Part shown: positions 55,129 through 63,590 of the stretch, piece by piece
Layout of the letters: every line of letters begins with the position of its first letter
Position numbering within the stretch: position 1 is the first letter of the stretch
Source of the DNA: Kitasatospora setae KM-6054
Lineage (GTDB): Bacteria; Actinomycetota; Actinomycetes; Streptomycetales; Streptomycetaceae
NCBI RefSeq assembly: GCF_000269985.1
Contig: NC_016109.1
Coordinates: forward strand, 2,108,001 to 2,172,000
Direction of reading: 5' to 3'
Length of the DNA: 64,000 nucleotides
Notes under the pieces: model-generated
Database searches by the model: none
What the model saw: only the letters and a program-made list of their open reading frames with translations
Told to the model about the DNA's origin: nothing
Made by a program: the position numbers and the translations under genes

Positions 55129-56988
55129 TCAGGGCTGCCGGGCGCGCAGCAGCCGGACCTCCTCGCACATCCGCGCGTCATCCTCCGGACCCCAGAGCAG
55201 GTTCCGCTCCCGCAACTCGGCCGGGCTCGCGTCCGGCCACCGCGCGACCAGCGCCCGCTGCTCGGGCGGCAGCGGCCGACCCGTCCGGCGCAGCAGCGTC
55301 AACGCCTTCACCCCGTGGCGGCTCGGGCCGAGTTCGGCGAGCAGCAGCGGGGCGGCCCGCTCCCCGTCCCCCGTGATCCGCCACAGCGCCTCGGCGGCGT
55401 CCACCCGGACCCGCGCGTGGTGGTCGGCCGTCAGGTAGCGCTCCACCAGCGGCAGCAGCGGTGCGCCGACCGGCCCGAGCAGGGCGGTGTCGGCCAGGTG
55501 CCGCTCGCTCCCGGCGAGGCCCTCGGCGAGGCCCTCGGCGAGCAGCCGCAGCGCGGGCTCCGGGTCGGCGCCGAGCCGGGCGGCGGCGACGGCGGCGGCA
55601 CGCGCCAGCACCGGGTTCGCGTGGCCGGTCAACGCGACCAGCTCGCTGACCGGTTCGGGGTCGGCGAGGTCGAGCCCGGCGAGCGCGTGGGCGAGCTGCG
55701 GGCTCGGCGAGGTGCGCAGCAGCCGGACCAGGTCGGGCAGCAGCGGGGCGGCGCGCGCCGGGGTGAGGGCGTTCAGGAGCACGTCGCGGGGGCTGCCGTG
55801 CCAGCTGTCGCAGCAGGTACCGACCGGCTCCGGCCGCAGGACCCGGCGGCACAGGGCGGGGTCGCCGGTGCGGGCGGCCAGCACGGCGAGCGCGGACGGG
55901 TCGGGGTCGGGGACGAGGTCGAGCAGCCGGGTGTCGCCGGCCTCGGCCAGGATCCCCTGGGCGCACCGGGAGGTCGCCTCGTCGGAGGAGCCGAGGAGGG
56001 GCAGCGCCGCCTCGACGACCGGCGCCGGGTCGACGCCGCGCCCCACGCAGTCGGCGAGGCCGCCCAGGACGTCCACCATCCGTCCCGCCCCGCCCCGCCG
56101 CGCCAGGGCGGCGAGCAGCAGCGCGGCGATCTCGGCGTCCCGGCCGCGGCAGGTGTCGGCCACCCGCAGCGCGCGGCGGACCCCGCGGGACTCGTGGTCA
56201 CCGGCCGCGATCCAGCCCGCCGCGACCGCGAGCCCGGCCGCCGGGTCGGCGTCGAGCAGCCGCTCCAGCCGGTCCTCGGTGATACCGACACCGGGGAACC
56301 AGCCGTCCCAGTCGGCCCGGAACTCCGGATCACCGGCGTCCACCACGAGCACGTCCACCAGTGCGGCCGGGTACGGCGCCCGGGCCCGCTCCAGCAGGCA
56401 GAGCGCGGCGGTGGCCCGGACGGCGGGCGACCGGTCGGCCAGCGCCGCCCGCAGCCGCCCGGCCGGGTCGGCCTCCAGGCGGTTCAGCACCATCAGCGCC
56501 TCGGCCCGCACCCGTCCGGACGGATCCTCCCGCAGGCGGGCCGCCAGCGCCGCCACCGCGGGCGGCAGCGACTCCCCCGCCGCCCGCCGGGCCGCCCGCA
56601 CGGCCTGCCGCCGCACCTCCGGCTCCGCGTCCCGCAGCAGGTGCAGCAGGCCGGGCAGTTCCTCGGCGACCCGGGCGCCGCCCTCCGCCTCCCACTCGGT
56701 CCAGACCTGTTCCTGCACCCCGCCCGCCATGGACAGGAACATCAGCATGACGTGCCGCCGGTGGGTGGCGTGCGCGGCGGCGTGCGCCACGTACGGGACG
56801 GCGGCGACCGCCGCCGGGTACACGGCGTCACGGTGCAGCACGCTGTCGAACAGCGCGTCCAGCGCCGCATCGACCACGTCCCGGTCCGCGGCGTACAGCG
56901 CCCGGATCAGCTCGGGCGGGTCGCCGTCTCCGCAACCGCGCTCCAGGGCCGTCCAGTCGACCAGGTGCAGTTCCTCGGGTGTCCTCAT
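55129..56988 (-). CDS. HEAT-repeat protein, unknown role
   Basis: 619 residues from ATG 56988. Repeated helical pairs such as LLRDAEPEVRRQAVRAARRA, REDPSGRVRAEALMVLNRL and RVRVDAAEALWRITGDGE match HEAT repeats along the whole protein. No signal peptide, no catalytic motif. Probably a protein-binding scaffold. TAGGCT lies 9 bases upstream of the ATG, so the mRNA has a very short or no leader. Convergent with the chitinase, with a strong shared terminator. Confidence 0.85.
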   Translation of the reverse strand: MRTPEELHLVDWTALERGCGDGDPPELIRALYAADRDVVDAALDALFDSVLHRDAVYPAAVAAVPYVAHAAAHATHRRHVMLMFLSMAGGVQEQVWTEWEAEGGARVAEELPGLLHLLRDAEPEVRRQAVRAARRAAGESLPPAVAALAARLREDPSGRVRAEALMVLNRLEADPAGRLRAALADRSPAVRATAALCLLERARAPYPAALVDVLVVDAGDPEFRADWDGWFPGVGITEDRLERLLDADPAAGLAVAAGWIAAGDHESRGVRRALRVADTCRGRDAEIAALLLAALARRGGAGRMVDVLGGLADCVGRGVDPAPVVEAALPLLGSSDEATSRCAQGILAEAGDTRLLDLVPDPDPSALAVLAARTGDPALCRRVLRPEPVGTCCDSWHGSPRDVLLNALTPARAAPLLPDLVRLLRTSPSPQLAHALAGLDLADPEPVSELVALTGHANPVLARAAAVAAARLGADPEPALRLLAEGLAEGLAGSERHLADTALLGPVGAPLLPLVERYLTADHHARVRVDAAEALWRITGDGERAAPLLLAELGPSRHGVKALTLLRRTGRPLPPEQRALVARWPDASPAELRERNLLWGPEDDARMCEEVRLLRARQP

Positions 56989-57046
56989 GATCGCCGGAGC
57001 CTAGCCGGGAGGAGTGACGGCCCTGCGCCGCCGGCGAGGGGCCCGC

Positions 57047-57142
57047 TTGGGGAGCGCCTGGGGAGCGCTTGGGCAGCGATTGGGGAGCGCCTGGCCGAAC
57101 CGTGAACCTGCTGGGAGCCCGCTGGGATCCCGCTGTGAGCCC
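57047..57142. repeat. Seven 11-bp direct repeats in two arrays upstream of the esterase gene
   Basis: Array one: TTGGGGAGCGC-like units at 57047, 57058, 57069 and 57080. Array two: GCTGGGAGCCC, GCTGGGATCCC, GCTGTGAGCCC at 57110, 57121 and 57132. Both have exact 11-base period, near one DNA helical turn, with 19 bases between arrays. The second array ends 15 bases before the TACGAT -10. Confidence 0.85.
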
Positions 57143-57169
57143 GGTGAAGGCGTACCTTACGATCATCGG

Positions 57170-58345
57170 GTGCCCAGCCTGACCGGACTCCCCCTGCAGA
57201 TCATCGCCACCCTGGTGGCCGTCGCCGCGTTCGCCGCCACCATGTGGCTGTGGCCCCGGCTCGGCGGCCGCAGCTGGCGGTCCTGGCTCGGCCGGCTCGG
57301 GGCGTTCTTCGGGACGCAGGTCGCGGTGCTGGTCGCGATGGGCCTGGTCGCCAACTCGTACTTCGGCTTCTACTCGACCTGGAGCGACCTGCTCGGCCTG
57401 GACGGCAGCCCGGGCACCGTGGTCGACCACCAGCCCGGCGGCAAGGCCGTCGCGGTGACCGGCGAGCAGAAGATGTACTCGGCGCAGGGCTCCGCGCAGG
57501 ACCGCTCCGGGGTGATCCAGCAGGTGGAGATCCACGGCGCGGCCACCGGCCTGACCGGCACCCCCGCGTACGTCTACCTGCCGCCGCAGTACTTCCAGCC
57601 GGCGTACGCGAACACCCGCTTCCCGATGCTGCTCGCGCTGTCCGGCTACCCGGGCACGCCGGAGAAGCTGATCTCGCTGCTGCAGTACCCGGCGTCCACC
57701 CTGAAGGCCATCGAGGCCAAGGAACTGCCGCCCACCGTGCTGGTGATGATGCGGCCCACCCTGGTCGGCAACCGCGACACCGAGTGCATGGACGTCCCGA
57801 ACGGCCCGCAGGTGGAGACCTTCTTCACCGAGGACCTGCCGAAGGCGATGTCCGCCTCCTACCGGGTCGACGACCGGCCCGAGTCGCGGGCCGTGATCGG
57901 CGACTCCACCGGCGGCTACTGCGCCGTCAAGTTCGCGCTGCGCAAGCCCGACGCGTATCGGTCGGCGATCGCGCTGTCCGGCTACTACGACGTGCACAAC
58001 GACCCCACCACCGGCGACCTGTTCGGCGGCAGCGACCAGGTCAAGCGGGACAACGACCTGCTCTGGCGGCTGCGCAACCACCCCGGCCCGCCGGTCTCGC
58101 TGCTCCTCGCCACCAGCCGCAACGAGGAGAACTACGGGCCCACCCAGGAGATGGTGGCCGCGTTCAAGGCCCCGACCAAGCTGTCCACCATCACCCTGGA
58201 CAGCGGCGGCCACAACTTCCACACCTGGACCCGCGAGATCCCCCCGGCCCTCACCTGGCTCGGCGAACGCCTCGCCGCCCCGGGCTCGGCTCCGGCCACC
58301 GCTGCCGCCCCGGGCTCGGCCGCCCCGGGCTCGGCCGCGAGCTGA
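57170..58345 (+). CDS. Membrane-anchored alpha/beta-hydrolase, putative esterase (PF00756 / Ag85-like)
   Basis: 391 residues from GTG 57170, 6 bases after TACGAT (57158-57163), so leaderless. Two N-terminal hydrophobic helices, then an esterase domain facing outward: VYLPPQYFQPAYANTRFPML, the nucleophile elbow GDSTGGYCA, D and H of the triad probably in the DVHND and GGHNFHTW segments. The pattern resembles the Fbp/antigen 85 and esterase-D branch. Substrate unknown. The C-terminal tail has AAPGSA repeats. Confidence 0.85.
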   Translation: MPSLTGLPLQIIATLVAVAAFAATMWLWPRLGGRSWRSWLGRLGAFFGTQVAVLVAMGLVANSYFGFYSTWSDLLGLDGSPGTVVDHQPGGKAVAVTGEQKMYSAQGSAQDRSGVIQQVEIHGAATGLTGTPAYVYLPPQYFQPAYANTRFPMLLALSGYPGTPEKLISLLQYPASTLKAIEAKELPPTVLVMMRPTLVGNRDTECMDVPNGPQVETFFTEDLPKAMSASYRVDDRPESRAVIGDSTGGYCAVKFALRKPDAYRSAIALSGYYDVHNDPTTGDLFGGSDQVKRDNDLLWRLRNHPGPPVSLLLATSRNEENYGPTQEMVAAFKAPTKLSTITLDSGGHNFHTWTREIPPALTWLGERLAAPGSAPATAAAPGSAAPGSAAS

Positions 58346-58448
58346 CTGACCGTCAGCCGGGCCGCACCCGCCCCTTCCGGGGCCCGCACGCCCCTTCCGC
58401 GCCCCTCGCCGAGGCGTACGCCACCCGTTCGCGAGGAGATTAGAGCGG

Positions 58449-58481
58449 CCTCACAGCCGCCTCTCATCACCCTCTCAGCCG
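58449..58481 (+). promoter_or_regulatory. Three 11-bp direct repeats, probable response-regulator site before the GT39 gene
   Basis: CCTCACA-gccg, CCTCTCA-tcac and CCTCTCA-gccg start at 58449, 58460 and 58471. Seven conserved bases plus a four-base spacer at 11-bp phasing is how OmpR/PhoB-family regulators bind (PhoP boxes are one example). It sits just upstream of TAGTGC (58494-58499), in the position of an activator overlapping the -35. Confidence 0.6.
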
Positions 58482-58501
58482 GGCCTCCGAGCGTAGTGCC
58501 C

Positions 58502-60982
58502 ATGACCACGTCCAGTTCCGTTCCTCCGACCAGCGAGCCGTGGCCCGACGCCGCGAAGTACCCGCCGCCGACGGTCGCGGCCGCCGCCGACAGCCCGACC
58601 GGCAGCACGGCCGGCAGCACGGCAGGCGCCGCGGCCGACCCGGCGGCCGGGCCCACCCGGTGGCCCGACGCGACGCCGCTCCCGCCCGCCGGGGCCGGGG
58701 GCGAGCGGCCCGCTGAGGCGCTGTTCCCGCCCGTCGCGCTGCCGCCCGTCGGCCCCAAGGGCCGGGCCTCCTGGGCCGGCCGGCTGCGCACGCTGCCCGC
58801 CCGCACCTGGCGGGGACGGGCGGACGACGCCCGCTGGGTGCGCCCGGCGTTCCTCGGCCTGCTGCTGGCGACGGCCGTCCTGTACTTCTGGAACCTGACC
58901 GCCTCCGGCTGGGCGAACGCCTTCTACTCGGCGGCCGTCCAGGCCGGCTCGGTCAGCTGGAAGGCGATGTTCTTCGGGTCCTCGGACGCGGCGAACTTCA
59001 TCACCGTCGACAAGCCGCCGCTGTCGCTGTGGCCGATGGCGCTCTCGGCCCGGATCCTCGGCCTGAACTCGTTCAGCGTGCTAGCCCCGCAGGTCCTGAT
59101 GGGCGTCGGCACGGTCGCCGCCGTGTACGCGACGGTGCGCCGCCGCTTCTCCGCGCTCGGCGGCCTGGTCGCGGGCGCCGCACTGGCGCTGACCCCGGTC
59201 GCGGCGCTGATGTTCCGCTTCAACAACCCGGACGCGCTGCTGGTGCTGCTGCTCACGCTGGCCGCGTACGGCATCGTCCGGGCCACCGAGGCGGCGTCCA
59301 CCCGCTGGATCGTCTTCGTCGGCGTGATGCTCGGCCTGGCGTTCCTCGCCAAGACCCTCCAGGCGTTCCTGGTGCTGCCCGGCTTCGCCCTGGTGTACCT
59401 GGTCTGCGCGCCCACCGCGCCGCGCCGCCGCCTCCTCCAACTGCTGTACGGCACCGTCGCGATGGTGGTGGCCGGCGGCTGGTGGGTCGCGATCGTCGAG
59501 CTGATGCCGGCCTCCGCCCGCCCGTACATCGGCGGCTCGCAGGACAACTCCTTCCTCTCGCTGACCTTCGGCTACAACGGCTTCGGCCGGATCACCGGCA
59601 ACGAGACCGGCTCGGTCGGCGGCGGGGGGCGCAGCACCTTCCTCAGCGGCGGCGCCGAGGGCGGCGTCCTCTTCGGGGGCCCGGGCGGCGCCGGAGTCCC
59701 GGGCGGCACCGGAACCCCCGGCGGCGGTGGCGCCCCCGGCGGCGGTGGCGGCATGTGGGGCTCCACCGGCCTCACCCGCCTGTTCGACGGCGACATCGGC
59801 GGGCAGATCGCCTGGCTGATGCCCGCCGCGCTGATCCTGCTGGCCTTCGGCCTGTGGGCGACCCGCCGCCACCCGCGCACCGACTCGGCCCGGACCGCCT
59901 TCCTGGTCTGGGGCGGCTGGCTGCTCTCCACCGGCCTGACCTTCAGCTTCATGTCCGGCATCTTCCACCAGTACTACACGGTGGCCCTCGTCCCGGCGGT
60001 CGCCGCCCTGGTCGGCATGGGCGCCGACGGCCTCTGGCGGGCCCGGCACCGACTGCCGTACGCGGCGGTGCTCGCCGTCACCGTCCTGGTCACCGCCTGG
60101 TGGGCGCACCAACTGCTCGGCCGCAGCTCCCAGTTCGTACCGTGGCTGCGCAACGCGGTGCTGATCGGCGGCATCCTCGCCGCCCTCGCCCTGCTCTTCT
60201 CCACCCGGATCGCCGGCCCCACCGGCCGCCGGATCGCCACCCTCGCGGGCCTCACCGCCCTCGCCGCCGGCCTGGCCGGCCCCACCGCGTACGCCCTCGA
60301 CACCGTCTCCACCGGCCACAGCGGCTCCATCGTCACGGCCGGCCCCGCCGTCCAGGGCGACCGGGGCGGCTTCGGCGGCCGCGGCGGCTTCCCCGGCGGC
60401 GGCCGGGGCGGCGGCACCTTCCCGGGCGGCGGCTTCCCGGGCGGCGGCCGGACGGGCGGCCAGAACGGCACCTTCCCGGGCTTCCCGGGCGGCGGCACCG
60501 GCACCGGCACCGGCACCGGCACCGGCGAGAGCCGGGACGGCCGCGGCGGCTTCGGCGGCACGGGCGGCATGGCCGGCGGTCGGATGGGAGGCGGCGGCAT
60601 GGGCGGCCTGCTGAACGGCGCCCAGGTCTCCGCCGAGGTGGCCGACCTGCTCAAGCAGGACGCCGACAAGTACACCTGGGTCGCGGCCGCGGTCGGCTCG
60701 CAGAACCAGGCCAGCTACCAGCTCGCCAGCGGCGAACCGGTGATGGCGCTGGGCGGCTTCAACGGCAGCGACCCGTCGCTCTCCCTGGACGGCTTCAAGA
60801 AGCTGGTCGCCGAGGGCAAGGTGCACTGGTTCATCGGTGGCGGCGGCATGGGCGGCGGCGGCATGGGCGGCTCCAGCTACTCCTCGGAGATCGCCTCCTG
60901 GGTGTCGTCCGCCTACACCGCCAAGACGGTCGGCAGCACCACCATGTACGACCTCACCGCGACCCCCAAGTCCGGCAGCTGA
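58502..60982 (+). CDS. GT39-type membrane glycosyltransferase (ArnT/PMT-like)
   Basis: 826 residues from ATG 58502 (GTG 58496 also in frame). A 110-residue proline-rich tail is followed by about 12 membrane helices; the first outer loop has AFYSAAVQAGSVSWKAMFFG then SSDAANFITVDKPPLSLWPM with the D-K-P-P-L motif of these GT39 proteins. Two Gly-rich loops (near residues 378-425 and 620-700, GGG/GGF repeats) flank the last helices, and a C-terminal soluble domain ends it. Transfers a sugar from a polyprenol carrier to an envelope acceptor, identity unknown. Upstream repeats suggest control by a two-component regulator. Confidence 0.88.
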   Translation: MTTSSSVPPTSEPWPDAAKYPPPTVAAAADSPTGSTAGSTAGAAADPAAGPTRWPDATPLPPAGAGGERPAEALFPPVALPPVGPKGRASWAGRLRTLPARTWRGRADDARWVRPAFLGLLLATAVLYFWNLTASGWANAFYSAAVQAGSVSWKAMFFGSSDAANFITVDKPPLSLWPMALSARILGLNSFSVLAPQVLMGVGTVAAVYATVRRRFSALGGLVAGAALALTPVAALMFRFNNPDALLVLLLTLAAYGIVRATEAASTRWIVFVGVMLGLAFLAKTLQAFLVLPGFALVYLVCAPTAPRRRLLQLLYGTVAMVVAGGWWVAIVELMPASARPYIGGSQDNSFLSLTFGYNGFGRITGNETGSVGGGGRSTFLSGGAEGGVLFGGPGGAGVPGGTGTPGGGGAPGGGGGMWGSTGLTRLFDGDIGGQIAWLMPAALILLAFGLWATRRHPRTDSARTAFLVWGGWLLSTGLTFSFMSGIFHQYYTVALVPAVAALVGMGADGLWRARHRLPYAAVLAVTVLVTAWWAHQLLGRSSQFVPWLRNAVLIGGILAALALLFSTRIAGPTGRRIATLAGLTALAAGLAGPTAYALDTVSTGHSGSIVTAGPAVQGDRGGFGGRGGFPGGGRGGGTFPGGGFPGGGRTGGQNGTFPGFPGGGTGTGTGTGTGESRDGRGGFGGTGGMAGGRMGGGGMGGLLNGAQVSAEVADLLKQDADKYTWVAAAVGSQNQASYQLASGEPVMALGGFNGSDPSLSLDGFKKLVAEGKVHWFIGGGGMGGGGMGGSSYSSEIASWVSSAYTAKTVGSTTMYDLTATPKSGS

Positions 60983-61014
60983 CCCCGGCCGACCGGTCGG
61001 CGTCCCCGAGAACG

Positions 61015-61065
61015 CCCGGGGCCGGTCGGGCTCCCCGTCCCCCGGGGAGCCCGACCGGCCCCGGG
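61015..61065. terminator. Long hairpin terminator after the GT39 gene
   Basis: A perfect 22-bp stem (left arm 61015-61036, right arm 61044-61065) with a 7-base loop, between convergent genes. Confidence 0.92.
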
Positions 61066-61101
61066 CCTCCGCGCGTCCCGGCGCGGCCTACCTCACACCC
61101 C

Positions 61102-61851
61102 TCACCCGCCGCAGAGCGAGAGCATCGTCTTCTTGTCGGCGGGCGTCACCGGCAGCTGGTACTTCAGCGACACCTGCGCCCACCGGATCGCGTACGAGCA
61201 CTGCACCGCGGTGTTGGCCGGAAGCCAGGTCGCCGGACCGGAGTCGCCCTTCGAGGCGTTCTGCGACCCGTCGGCGGGGATCAGGTTCAGCGGGTCGTTG
61301 GCGATCTGCACCCGCTTCGCCTTGTCCCACTGCGCGGCACCCTGCTGCCAGTCGTAGGACAGCGGCATCACGTGGTCGATCTGGATCTTCGACGCCTGCT
61401 GCTTGTTCCACTGCACGGTCTTGCCGGTGTACGGGTCCCAGATGGTCATCCCGGTGACCACGCAGGCCGAGCCGTCCTTGTGCTCGACGTTCTGCCCGTC
61501 CCGGGCCAGCACGTCGTCGCGCGTCCCGCAGTTGTTGTGCCCCAGCGGGACCCCGTCCACGTTGTCGGTCCACGGCGGCCCGAACTGGTCGCGGTCGTAA
61601 CCGGTCTTCGGACCGGGATCGGCCGTCTTGACCTTGGCGATCAGGTCCCGCCCGGCCTTCTTGTCGGCGTCGGAGCCGACCGGCGCCAGCCCGGGCTTGG
61701 TCCCGTCCGGGTTCTGCAGCGGATTCGTCCCCTGCGAGGCCGCCCCCGAACTACTGCCACCCCCGCTCCCCTTCTTCGCGCTGGTGCACCCGGCGAGCGC
61801 GAGCGGACCGAGCAACAGGACGGCGACGACAGCGGTACGGCGGGAGCGCAC
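61102..61851 (-). CDS. HNH-family nuclease-like lipoprotein (DUF1524 type)
   Basis: 249 residues from GTG 61851, AGAGGAA upstream. Lipoprotein signal LLLGPLALAGC (lipobox LAGC) and a Gly/Ser spacer. The HNH region reads IQIDHVMPLSYDWQQGAAQW with D-H ligands, then ANDPLNLIPADGSQNASKGD with N and D/K-type residues of the DUF1524/GmrSD C-terminal HNH family. Anchored outside the membrane, so likely an extracellular nuclease. The gene runs away from the 14-bp repeat array, which lies upstream of its start. Confidence 0.9.
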   Translation of the reverse strand: MRSRRTAVVAVLLLGPLALAGCTSAKKGSGGGSSSGAASQGTNPLQNPDGTKPGLAPVGSDADKKAGRDLIAKVKTADPGPKTGYDRDQFGPPWTDNVDGVPLGHNNCGTRDDVLARDGQNVEHKDGSACVVTGMTIWDPYTGKTVQWNKQQASKIQIDHVMPLSYDWQQGAAQWDKAKRVQIANDPLNLIPADGSQNASKGDSGPATWLPANTAVQCSYAIRWAQVSLKYQLPVTPADKKTMLSLCGG

Positions 61852-62067
61852 GGCATTCCTCTGCGACTGGGTGACTCTGACGGCCCACCAGAAGACCAGC
61901 CCCGCCCCGCCTGGTCAAGCCAACCGGGGTCCGGCATGACACACCTCACAAACCGGGCAAATGTCGACCCCGCACCGCCCCGATCCGGCCTGCCTCCGCC
62001 AACGGCCGCCAAGAGTCGCCGACAGCCGCCGCCGAGCGGTCACGGGCGCCGTCCGCCGGCCACTGAC
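61852..62067. other. Upstream region of the HNH gene
   Basis: Between the HNH start and the repeat array. A TTGACC on the minus strand with TCTTCT 17 bases after it (near 61890-61912) is a possible promoter. Nothing else seen. Confidence 0.35.
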
Positions 62068-62361
62068 TACCGGTGTCGCGTCATCGGTGTCGCGTCATCG
62101 GTGTCACGCCATCGATGTCACGGCACGCATGTCGCGGCACCGATGTCGCCTCATCCATGTCGCGACATCGATGCACCATCACCGGTGTCGCGGCATCGAT
62201 GTCGCAGCATCGGTGTGGCGTCATCAGTGACGGGTCATCGATGCCGAAGCATGGATGACCCATCATCGATGTCACGACATCAATGCCTCAGCACCGATGT
62301 CACGACATGGACAGCACGTCACGAATGACACGACATCGATGCCACGGCACGGATGTCGCGC
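62068..62361. repeat. 14-bp tandem repeat array, 21 units in perfect phase
   Basis: 21 consecutive units of exactly 14 bp, consensus CATCGATGTCRCGG, each starting CA(T/C) and with TG at positions 7-8. Column A2 is invariant and CA/TG are conserved in 20 of 21 units, while the rest varies. No indel over 294 bases. The core CAYCGRTG is a palindrome. Lies between the end of moaA (62428) and the start of the HNH gene (61851). Because 14 is not a multiple of 3, all plus-strand frames give a 14-residue peptide repeat; none has a ribosome-binding site. Confidence 0.95.
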
Positions 62362-62427
62362 CACCGGCCCCGCAGCACCACCCGTCCCGCCCAAACCCCC
62401 TCCCCCGCCCCGCCCTCAGCCCCGCTC

Positions 62428-63459
62428 TCAGCCCCCGATCGCTGACATCGGCCGGTCCGGCCGGACGAAGTCGGCGTCGCCGATCCGGTGCCCGGGGCTC
62501 TTGCCGGCGACGCAGTCCCGCCAGGCGCGCTCGATCCGGGCGTCGTCGGCGCCGGAGCGCAGCAGGGCCCGGAGGTCGGACTCCTCGGTGGCGAACAGGC
62601 AGTTGCGCAGTTGGCCGTCGGCGGTCAGCCGGACGCGGTCGCAGCCGCCGCAGAACGGGCGGGTGACGGAGGCGATCACGCCGACCACGTGGTCGGTGCC
62701 GGCCAGCCGCCACTCCTCGGCGGGCGCGTTGCCGTGCCGTCCGATCGGGACGAGGCGCCAGCGGGAGCCGAGGACCTCCAGGACCTCGGCGGCGGTCACC
62801 ATCGCGGTGCGGTCCCAGGCGCCCTGGGCGTCCAGCGGCATCGACTCGATGAAGCGCATCCGGTAGCCGCCGGCCACGGCGAACTCGACCAGGTCGACCA
62901 GTTCGTCCTCGTTGACGCCGCGCACCGGCACCGCGTTGACCTTGACCGGTTCCAGCCCGGCGGCCTTCGCCGCGGCCAGTCCGGCCAGTACGTCGACCAG
63001 CCGGTCGCGGCGGGTGAGGGCCGCGTAGCGCTCGGGACGCAGGGTGTCCAGGCTGACGTTCACCCGGTGCAGTCCGGCGTGCTTCAACTCGGCGGCGCGC
63101 CGGGCGAGTCCGATGCCGTTGGTGGTGAGCGAGAGCTCCGCACCGAGTTCGGCGAGCCGGGCCAGCAGGGCGGGCAGGCCGCGGCGCAGCAGCGGTTCGC
63201 CGCCGGTCAGGCGGAGGGTGCGGAGGCCGAGGCGGTGGACGGCGATCCGGGCCAGCCGGAGCAGTTCGTCGTCGTCGAGGGTCTGGCCGCGCGGCAGCCA
63301 GTCGAGTCCTTCGGCGGGCATGCAGTAGGTGCAGCGCAGGTTGCACCGGTCGGTGAGCGAGATCCGCAGGTCGGTGTGGACCCGGCCGTACCGGTCGACC
63401 AGCGGTGCGGGGGCGGTGGCGGGAGCGGTGGCGGGGACGTCAGTGGTGCGCGGGGCCAT
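62428..63459 (-). CDS. moaA: GTP 3',8-cyclase, molybdenum cofactor biosynthesis
   Basis: 343 residues from ATG 63459. Radical-SAM cluster CNLRCTYC, GGEPLLRRGLP, and the second [4Fe-4S] site FCGGCDRVRLTADGQLRNCL; it ends with the conserved Gly-Gly (SAIGG). Catalyses the first step of molybdopterin synthesis from GTP. Divergent from the MobA-like gene 131 bases away, so molybdenum cofactor making and finishing steps share one promoter region. An earlier in-frame start would add 73 low-complexity residues and is unlikely. Confidence 0.97.
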   Translation of the reverse strand: MAPRTTDVPATAPATAPAPLVDRYGRVHTDLRISLTDRCNLRCTYCMPAEGLDWLPRGQTLDDDELLRLARIAVHRLGLRTLRLTGGEPLLRRGLPALLARLAELGAELSLTTNGIGLARRAAELKHAGLHRVNVSLDTLRPERYAALTRRDRLVDVLAGLAAAKAAGLEPVKVNAVPVRGVNEDELVDLVEFAVAGGYRMRFIESMPLDAQGAWDRTAMVTAAEVLEVLGSRWRLVPIGRHGNAPAEEWRLAGTDHVVGVIASVTRPFCGGCDRVRLTADGQLRNCLFATEESDLRALLRSGADDARIERAWRDCVAGKSPGHRIGDADFVRPDRPMSAIGG

Positions 63460-63590
63460 GGGGCCAGTGAACGGGGACGGCCGGTGCCCGGTCCAGGGAC
63501 GGAACGGCCGGGAGCGGCGGACCGGCGGCGGACCGGGCCTGTCGGATCGTCCAAGGCGGTCGGTCAGGCGACCGGGGCAGACTGGCCGGC

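Noticed and set aside
57091..57109. PhoP (PHO) box on the minus strand, GGTTCAC GGTTCGG
   Set aside because: The heptamers are 7 bases apart, not 11, so the spacing does not fit a PHO box.
62073..62258. Plus-strand frame encoding 14-residue repeats starting MSRHRC
   Set aside because: All frames across a 14-bp array read as such repeats; no ribosome-binding site or promoter.
62068..62361. Repeat array considered as a CRISPR array
   Set aside because: Units are contiguous 14-mers without unique spacers, and no cas genes are present.
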